NCBI GenBank assembly: GCA_963169055.1
Contig: CAUJFU010000017.1
Span: forward strand, 1 to 19,003
Reading direction: 5' to 3'
Length of the DNA: 19,003 nt
Source of the DNA: Myxococcota bacterium
Lineage (GTDB): Bacteria; Myxococcota_C; UBA6777
Shown here: positions 16,212 to 19,003 of the stretch, one piece after another
Layout: every line of letters begins with the position of its first letter
Position numbering within the stretch: the first letter of the stretch is position 1
The notes under the pieces: generated by a model
Told to the model about the DNA's origin: nothing
What the model saw: the letters and a program-made list of their open reading frames with translations, nothing else
Databases searched by the model: none
Made by a program: the position numbers and the translations under genes

Positions 16212-18206
16212 TTATTTTGTCGCGGGGATGGGGAGTTTGTAGATGCGCGTTTCAGGTTGGCGGATGCGATCACCGTAGCGCTTTTCGACTTCGCTCACCA
16301 CTTCGAAAAAGGCGGATTCCATTTGGGGTCCATCGGAACCTGAAAAGCCTTTGTTGTCAACATAGAAAGAGCCTTTGTGGCAGGCTTCTGCCTTTTCGGA
16401 GCGCAGGCGCTTGGGGTTTGCGGGATCAGGATAAATGCGCTCACAAGAACCATGCACGCTGACGCCGATCATCTTGGTGAGTTGGCCTTCTTTCATCAAG
16501 CCCGCACCAACGGCCAAGACAGAGGCCATCCCGGGTCCATCCATTCCGTAGCCGTGTCCAAAGTAGATCACAGGATAGCGCTTGTTGGGTTCGGCATGAA
16601 AGCCGGGAGGCAACACGACGGAGTAGATATTTTGGCGTTTGAGGGCTTTGGATTCATAGAAGAAGTGTTGGACGTCGCCTTCTTTTTTCTCTTTGTCAAA
16701 GTCGATGCGGTTGGTGTCGGGATCAGGGAGATGGTGGGAGACGTAGCTAAAGAAGGCCAAGACGCGATTGATCATCCCGTCGACGCCGTGGATGTGGTCG
16801 CCGTCCCCTGCGGCGATCTTTTCGGGAGAAGCGTTGGGATCGCCGTATTGGATATACAGGTGTTGGCCTTTGGTGGACCAGTCGACTTTGTTGGATTCAA
16901 AAGGCCCCTTGCCCTCGGGCATAAGCGAGACAAAGCGTTCGTGCAAAACAGCCAAGCGCTGATCGCTGGTTTTTGCGCGGATGGCTCCAAGCAAGTTCAT
17001 CCCGGTGACGTGGAAGTTGAACAGATCGCGGATACCGCCGTCGATGTAGATGTTCAAGCGCGCAAGCTGATCGAGAGTCATCTTGCCCACCAAGGTATGC
17101 GGATCGTGGGCCATAAAGTTCTCAAAGCCCCGTGTCATCGTAAACTTGCCGTCGCCTTCACCGAAGTCTTTGGTGTTCGGGACACCGTCGAGGCCGTTGT
17201 CTTGGAAGGGTTCTCCTTCGTCGCGGGTCATATTCCCTTGTGTGCCTTTGGGGTTGGTGATCGGATGGTAGTTGTCTTTGTTGGGATCATCGCCGCCTAC
17301 GCCTTTTTGGCCGACAGGCGCACAACCGCCTTTTCCATCTTCGCGGTCATCGGGGCATCCGTCTGTCCCCACATCTTCGTAAGGCTCGTAAGGCGTCAAG
17401 ATGATCGGTTCGCCGTAATCGCGCTTTCCGTTGCCGTTGATATCGACAGCAAGAATGATCTCGGTGGATGCGGTGTGATCTTCGGGTTTGTCTGCCCGAT
17501 AAGTTCCGCTGCGCTCGCTGGTTCCGTCACAAAAGGTGATCACGTCGTATTTTCCGTCGGGATTGTAGACGTGGTGGTGGAAGTTTTTGAGGCGGATGGG
17601 GTTATTGCAACGGTCGGGTTGATCGCGCCAAGTATTGGGGATACCGGGCGGATAATAGGTGCTTTCGGGGTTTTGGTAGGAAGGATTGCCGAGCGCAAAG
17701 ATCAGATCTTGGACCACACGGATCATCGCGTTTCGGTTCCAGTTTCCGCCTGCGTCGTCGTAGTACCAGTTATTAAAATCGGAGACGATCTCGAAAGGAA
17801 ACCGCGCTTTGGGGAGAGATTGGTTGCAATATGCGGAGACTTCGTTGAGAGTTCCGGCCTTTGCGGCTTCTTGGATCTTGTTGAGATCACAGAAACCATT
17901 GCCGAGCATGGATTGAATAAAATGCAAAAGGTAGGTGTGATCGTTGGGGCCGCCCAACGTACCGATGATATCGAACTTGTCATGGTTGCGAAGTCCGACC
18001 ATCGCGGCCATCCCTCCGCCCATCGAGATCCCCGCGATTATCCGATAATTCCAACGGCGCTCGATGGTTTGGCCTTGGACGATCGGAGGATCTTTTTTGG
18101 GATCGTCTTTCTTTGGATCTTCGGGCGTTGTACACGCCAATCCCCCAACCACCACGAACCAAAACATCAACAAACCAACCCATACCCATCCAGATCTGAT
18201 TCTCAC
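16212..18206 (-). CDS. Lipoprotein alpha/beta-hydrolase (esterase D-like), apparently circularly permuted
   Basis: This 664-aa predicted lipoprotein starts at GTG 18206, with GGAG 8 nt upstream. The signal sequence ends at GGLAC with Cys25. After a Lys/Asp/Pro linker the protein opens with YRIIAGISMGGGMAAMVGL, the nucleophile elbow of the esterase family (Ser61), followed by HDKFDIIGTLGG. A long insert includes Asp/Gly-rich segments at ~250-355 (DINGNGKRDYGE, DNGLDGVPNTKD), which suggest calcium sites. Asp456 (YIQYGDPN) and His471/His473 (GDHIHG) are candidate partners of the triad. The C-terminal ~137 residues (YSVVLPPGF, RYPVIYFGHGYG, FFEVVSEVEKRYGDRI) match the part that normally lies before the nucleophile. 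The substrate is unknown; it would act at the envelope. It is the first gene of the operon with the two kinases. The ORF stays open upstream to 18443, but that stretch has no signal-like start. Confidence 0.88.
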   Translation of the reverse strand: MRIRSGWVWVGLLMFWFVVVGGLACTTPEDPKKDDPKKDPPIVQGQTIERRWNYRIIAGISMGGGMAAMVGLRNHDKFDIIGTLGGPNDHTYLLHFIQSMLGNGFCDLNKIQEAAKAGTLNEVSAYCNQSLPKARFPFEIVSDFNNWYYDDAGGNWNRNAMIRVVQDLIFALGNPSYQNPESTYYPPGIPNTWRDQPDRCNNPIRLKNFHHHVYNPDGKYDVITFCDGTSERSGTYRADKPEDHTASTEIILAVDINGNGKRDYGEPIILTPYEPYEDVGTDGCPDDREDGKGGCAPVGQKGVGGDDPNKDNYHPITNPKGTQGNMTRDEGEPFQDNGLDGVPNTKDFGEGDGKFTMTRGFENFMAHDPHTLVGKMTLDQLARLNIYIDGGIRDLFNFHVTGMNLLGAIRAKTSDQRLAVLHERFVSLMPEGKGPFESNKVDWSTKGQHLYIQYGDPNASPEKIAAGDGDHIHGVDGMINRVLAFFSYVSHHLPDPDTNRIDFDKEKKEGDVQHFFYESKALKRQNIYSVVLPPGFHAEPNKRYPVIYFGHGYGMDGPGMASVLAVGAGLMKEGQLTKMIGVSVHGSCERIYPDPANPKRLRSEKAEACHKGSFYVDNKGFSGSDGPQMESAFFEVVSEVEKRYGDRIRQPETRIYKLPIPATK

Positions 18207-18730
18207 GACACCTACTCCATGCAGCCATGCGCAAAGGCGGGGCTTTACAGTACGCCAACAGAACGTAGAGCGCGCCCCCCTTGACTTTCTGACGCGGGGA
18301 ATGGAAACACCCAAAGCATCGCCACCACCACATCCGATCCACGCGCCATCCACACTAAACCCATTACAAAAAACATGCAAGCCATTACAACCACCGAAAG
18401 AAAACAGCGGACGTTGCTTTGCGACGCTTTTTGACCGATCCATCGGCCTCGATTCGCCCGAGAGCGCCTGAAAACATACAACGAGTCAAACCAGCGCCAA
18501 ACAAGGGCGAAACAACAAGACAGCAGACTGCTCAAGGGACGACAGGATGCCGATAGACGTAGCGCATGTTGAAGGCCATGCCCAAGCAGATCGACCACAT
18601 CTTGCCCCAAAGATCAGCAGTGGTTGCATCAAAAACCCGATAATGCGGGATCTCGCGCATGGCGTTGCGACAGGTTCGTAGACCGTAATCAAAGGTCTTG
18701 AGGCAACGGGGAGAGGATATCTTAAAAAGT
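18207..18730. other. Intergenic stretch upstream of the esterase-kinase operon
   Basis: No convincing gene is seen in these ~520 bp. Short open frames on the minus strand (to 18486 and 18532) overlap in different frames, lack family motifs and have no RBS. A direct repeat of TTGTAATGG occurs on the minus strand around 18361-18395. One weak promoter-like pair there, TTGCAT and TAGTGT with a 17-bp gap, could serve the operon but is not compelling. Confidence 0.4.
18215..18218 (-). promoter_or_regulatory. RBS that sets the GTG start of the lipoprotein esterase
   Basis: GGAG on the minus strand lies 8 nt before the GTG at 18206. This GTG places a short basic n-region (RIR) directly before the hydrophobic core of the signal sequence. 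Longer in-frame starts would add up to 79 residues unlike a signal peptide. Confidence 0.6.
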
Positions 18731-19003
18731 TCAAGCCTCCGACCTTTTGGTCCACACAACCCTTTTCGGGAGCGTTGCAAAAACAGCCGTTCCCATCGAA
18801 GTGTTGAGCGATCTGCACCCATGGTGCGGTGTTTTCGAGCAGAAGACAGGGGTGGCGAAGAGACAACAGGCACGATTTGAGAAGGCGATGACGGCGTTGT
18901 CTGATGCGGTGGGTTCGAGGGAAGCGATGGAGTGCGTGGCAAGGTTGTTGCGGGTGAGGGTGAGGTGGTGGAGGTCGAGGGCGGGCGTTGTGGTGAGGGG
19001 TGG
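18731..19003 (-). CDS. Possible C-terminal fragment of a leucine-rich-repeat protein (runs off the window)
   Basis: One minus-strand frame entering from the right edge reads LHHLTLTRNNLATHSIASL. This fits an LRR unit (LxxLxLxxNxL, then xxxxIxxL) of the ribonuclease-inhibitor type. Its codons are rich in C at the third position, as in neighbouring genes. Beyond about 30 residues the LRR pattern fades, and the frame ends at TGA (18731-18733) after 90 codons. It may be the tail of a real gene, a decayed remnant, or chance in a C-rich stretch. Only sequence to the right can decide. Confidence 0.3.
   Translation of the reverse strand, partial: PPLTTTPALDLHHLTLTRNNLATHSIASLEPTASDNAVIAFSNRACCLFATPVFCSKTPHHGCRSLNTSMGTAVFATLPKRVVWTKRSEA

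Noticed and set aside
16377-18284. 635-aa plus-strand open frame opposite the esterase
   Set aside because: It mirrors the esterase gene. The minus strand has a lipobox, the GISMGGG motif and an RBS, while the plus frame has no family motif.
18279-18300. CCCCCTTGAC followed by GCGGGG as a fourth copy of the interspersed repeat
   Set aside because: Only about 20 bases resemble the core, and the other conserved blocks (TTTCAAA, CTCTG, GAACACG) are absent.
18486-18942. Two overlapping minus-strand open frames of 126 and 136 aa
   Set aside because: They overlap each other in different frames, start in a region with no RBS, and show no recognisable family.

Overview
The window reads as chromosomal DNA from a Gram-negative, probably delta-proteobacterial or Myxococcota/Bradymonadota-like organism. 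This placement is inferred from gene content: several lipoproteins, one with 'DxDCxxGxxC' cysteine-rich modules; two Hanks-type Ser/Thr kinases, one with a zinc ribbon and a PEGA domain; YARHG and NlpC/P60 modules; and a possible LRR fragment. No rRNA, tRNA, CRISPR array, phage gene or intact insertion sequence was seen.

Layout from left to right. A minus-strand gene (133-2544) encodes a lipoprotein with three OB-fold-like repeats separated by two Cys-rich modules. It has a good sigma70-type promoter. The divergent gap 2545-3095 carries a 170-bp MITE-like element bounded by perfect 13-bp inverted repeats. A plus-strand cluster follows: a secreted NlpC/P60 protein with two N-terminal YARHG domains (3096-5102), a TrmH/SpoU RNA 2'-O-methyltransferase (5115-5960), and a surface-type protein with about twelve Asp-box (BNR/Ycf48-like) repeats (6047-8329). 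Convergent to it is a HEAT-repeat gene (8577-10205, minus). A 677-bp gap full of short repeats comes next (10206-10882).

The right half is a minus-strand operon, transcribed from right to left. It holds a lipoprotein esterase (18206-16212), a zinc-ribbon/kinase/TM/PEGA protein (16191-13423) and a kinase/TolB-like/TPR protein (13384-10883). The intergenic gaps are only 20 and 38 bp. A possible LRR fragment lies at the right edge.

The most notable observation is that the esterase appears circularly permuted. The nucleophile elbow GISMGGG sits near the N-terminus (Ser61), the Asp/His region lies mid-protein, and the strands and helix that normally precede the nucleophile form the C-terminal ~137 residues. 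Its close linkage to two kinases suggests a cell-envelope sensing or signalling unit, but that is inference. The second notable observation is a ~125-bp interspersed repeat with hairpins, present in three copies (2730-2853, 8370-8495, 10728-10853). Two copies lie in the same orientation just 3' of a gene.
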